Assembly (NCBI RefSeq): GCF_021026195.1
Contig: NZ_JAJNCT010000021.1
Span: 189,712-253,711, forward strand
Direction of reading: 5' to 3'
Length of the DNA: 64,000 bases
Source: Comamonas koreensis
GTDB lineage: Bacteria > Pseudomonadota > Gammaproteobacteria > Burkholderiales > Burkholderiaceae_C
Below the pieces are notes generated by a model. The model was not told the origin of the DNA. It saw nothing but the letters and a program-made list of their open reading frames with translations, and did no database searches. The position numbers and the translations under genes were made by a program. Shown in pieces: positions 63,028 to 64,000 of the stretch. Numbering within the stretch: the first letter of the stretch is position 1; every line of letters starts with the position of its first letter.

Positions 63028-64000
63028 TTACTGTTCTTCTACCCGGCGTGGCGGGTAGCTGTCCCAGGATTGGCAGCCGGGGCACTGCCAGAAGTGCTGG
63101 CGCGCCTCAAAACCGCAGGCGGCGCATCGGTAGCGGGTGAGAGGCTTGGCGGCATTGTCCAGCGCGCGCTGAATGGCAGGGTGGTGCTCCTCATGGCTGA
63201 GCGATTCTTGCGCAAGCCAGCGGCCGGCGGCCACCAGCGATGGCTCATGGCGCAGGTGTTCGATATACCAGTCACGCCCCACGGGGCCGGCAGCTTTGTC
63301 AACAGGGGCAAATTCATCCAGCTGTACCAGGCTTTGCATCACATCCAGCGATGGCGAGCTTTGGTAATTGGCTTCCAGCAGCGCACGCACCTGGGGCTTG
63401 CGCTCGTCGTTCTTGACCAACTCCAGCATCAGTGGCGCCACCAAAGGCACCGATGAGGGCGACACCGAGGCCAGCTCCATCAGCGAACCCAGGGCCAGTG
63501 CGGGATGGCCGCTCTTGTGCTGCAGGTGGGCCAGCTCGATGCGAGGGCGCGGTGCATGCGGCGCCTCGGACTGGGCTTGCTGCAGCAAATCCTGCGCCGC
63601 ATCAAGCTGGCCTTGCGCCAACTGGCCCAGCGCCTGTTCACACAGGTAATGGGCAATGCGCACGCTGTAGTCGCCCTGGTTGTGGCTGTGCATCAGGCGT
63701 GCGATCTGCACCGCTTGCGGCCAGTCATGGGCACGCTCATAGATGGCCAGCCGCGAGAGGCGCGCCTCGTTCTCGTAAGGTGTGTTCTCCAGCCGGGCCA
63801 GTGCATCTTCGGCGCGGTCCAGCAGGCCGGCTTTCATGAAATCCAGGGCCAGCGCATGCTGGGCGCGCTCGCGCTCGGGTTTGCTGATGTCGGCACGGGA
63901 GAGCAGGTGCTCATGCACACGCACGGCGCGGCTGTATTCGCCCCGGCGGCGGAACAGATTGCCCAGCGCAAAGTGCAGCTCGGCGGTATCGGGGTCGTTC
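63028..64000 (-). CDS. lapB: LPS assembly protein LapB (YciM-like), 5' end outside window
   Basis: A cytoplasmic TPR protein at the inner membrane that controls LpxC and LPS. TPR repeats occupy most of the sequence ('LHFALGNLFRRRGEYSRAV', 'RAQHALALDFMKAGLLDRAEDALARLEN'). The C-terminus is a rubredoxin-like metal site, 'YRCAACGFEARQHFWQCPGCQSWDSY' (four Cys). The frame is open to the window edge; the in-frame GTG at 63924 is not the start, because the TPR sequence continues upstream. About 60 residues are missing. Confidence 0.92.
   Translation of the reverse strand, partial: NDPDTAELHFALGNLFRRRGEYSRAVRVHEHLLSRADISKPERERAQHALALDFMKAGLLDRAEDALARLENTPYENEARLSRLAIYERAHDWPQAVQIARLMHSHNQGDYSVRIAHYLCEQALGQLAQGQLDAAQDLLQQAQSEAPHAPRPRIELAHLQHKSGHPALALGSLMELASVSPSSVPLVAPLMLELVKNDERKPQVRALLEANYQSSPSLDVMQSLVQLDEFAPVDKAAGPVGRDWYIEHLRHEPSLVAAGRWLAQESLSHEEHHPAIQRALDNAAKPLTRYRCAACGFEARQHFWQCPGCQSWDSYPPRRVEEQ

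Overview
The window is a high-GC betaproteobacterial chromosome segment. The gene content and protein sequences suggest a Comamonadaceae member such as Comamonas or a relative: a SoxR-flanked RND efflux operon, tolB-pal-cpoB-tcdA, a six-gene Mrp/Pha antiporter operon with fused A and B subunits, a liv operon, and a periplasmic Lig E-type ligase. The genus is inferred, not proven.

Bases 1 to about 25,480 are the right part of a P2-like (myovirus-type) prophage; its left end lies outside the window. Rightward late genes run from the end of baseplate J through gpI, tail-fibre genes, sheath FI, tube FII, gpE with its -1 frameshift product E', tape measure T, U and D. A leftward lysogeny operon follows: S24 repressor, BRCT protein, small protein, coiled-coil membrane protein. 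A rightward early region then carries small unknown genes, the Ogr-type late activator, the HUH replication protein gpA, a cytosine methyltransferase with a second long gene in another frame of the same DNA, a PAPS-reductase-like PP-loop protein, an AlpA-like regulator and an ABA-sandwich protein. The leftward tyrosine integrase abuts two nearly identical tRNA-Ser(GGA) genes, the likely attachment locus.

Bases 25,750-43,900 are core genes: SPFH/NfeD membrane proteins, a fold-I ornithine/lysine/arginine decarboxylase with a lysine-rich tail, Lig E-type ligase, msbA divergent from tolB-pal-cpoB-tcdA, tRNA-Lys, and a leftward MFP-RND-OMF efflux operon divergent from soxR. A SoxR-type palindrome in a 19-bp promoter spacer links the last two.

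Bases 44,000-47,950 are gene-poor and less GC-rich, with small or orphan genes. The liv branched-chain amino acid transporter (livKHMGF) follows. Its upstream region contains a good sigma-54 -24/-12 element and two NtrC-like sites 31 bp apart, which suggests nitrogen control. The right end has a LOG-family protein, the fluoride channel CrcB, an M14 peptidase, the Mrp/Pha operon, and a lapB gene cut by the window edge.

Most promising for follow-up: the two-frame methyltransferase locus, the repressor-linked BRCT operon, the twin palindromes before the AlpA-like gene, and the NtrC/sigma-54 and SoxR promoter architectures.
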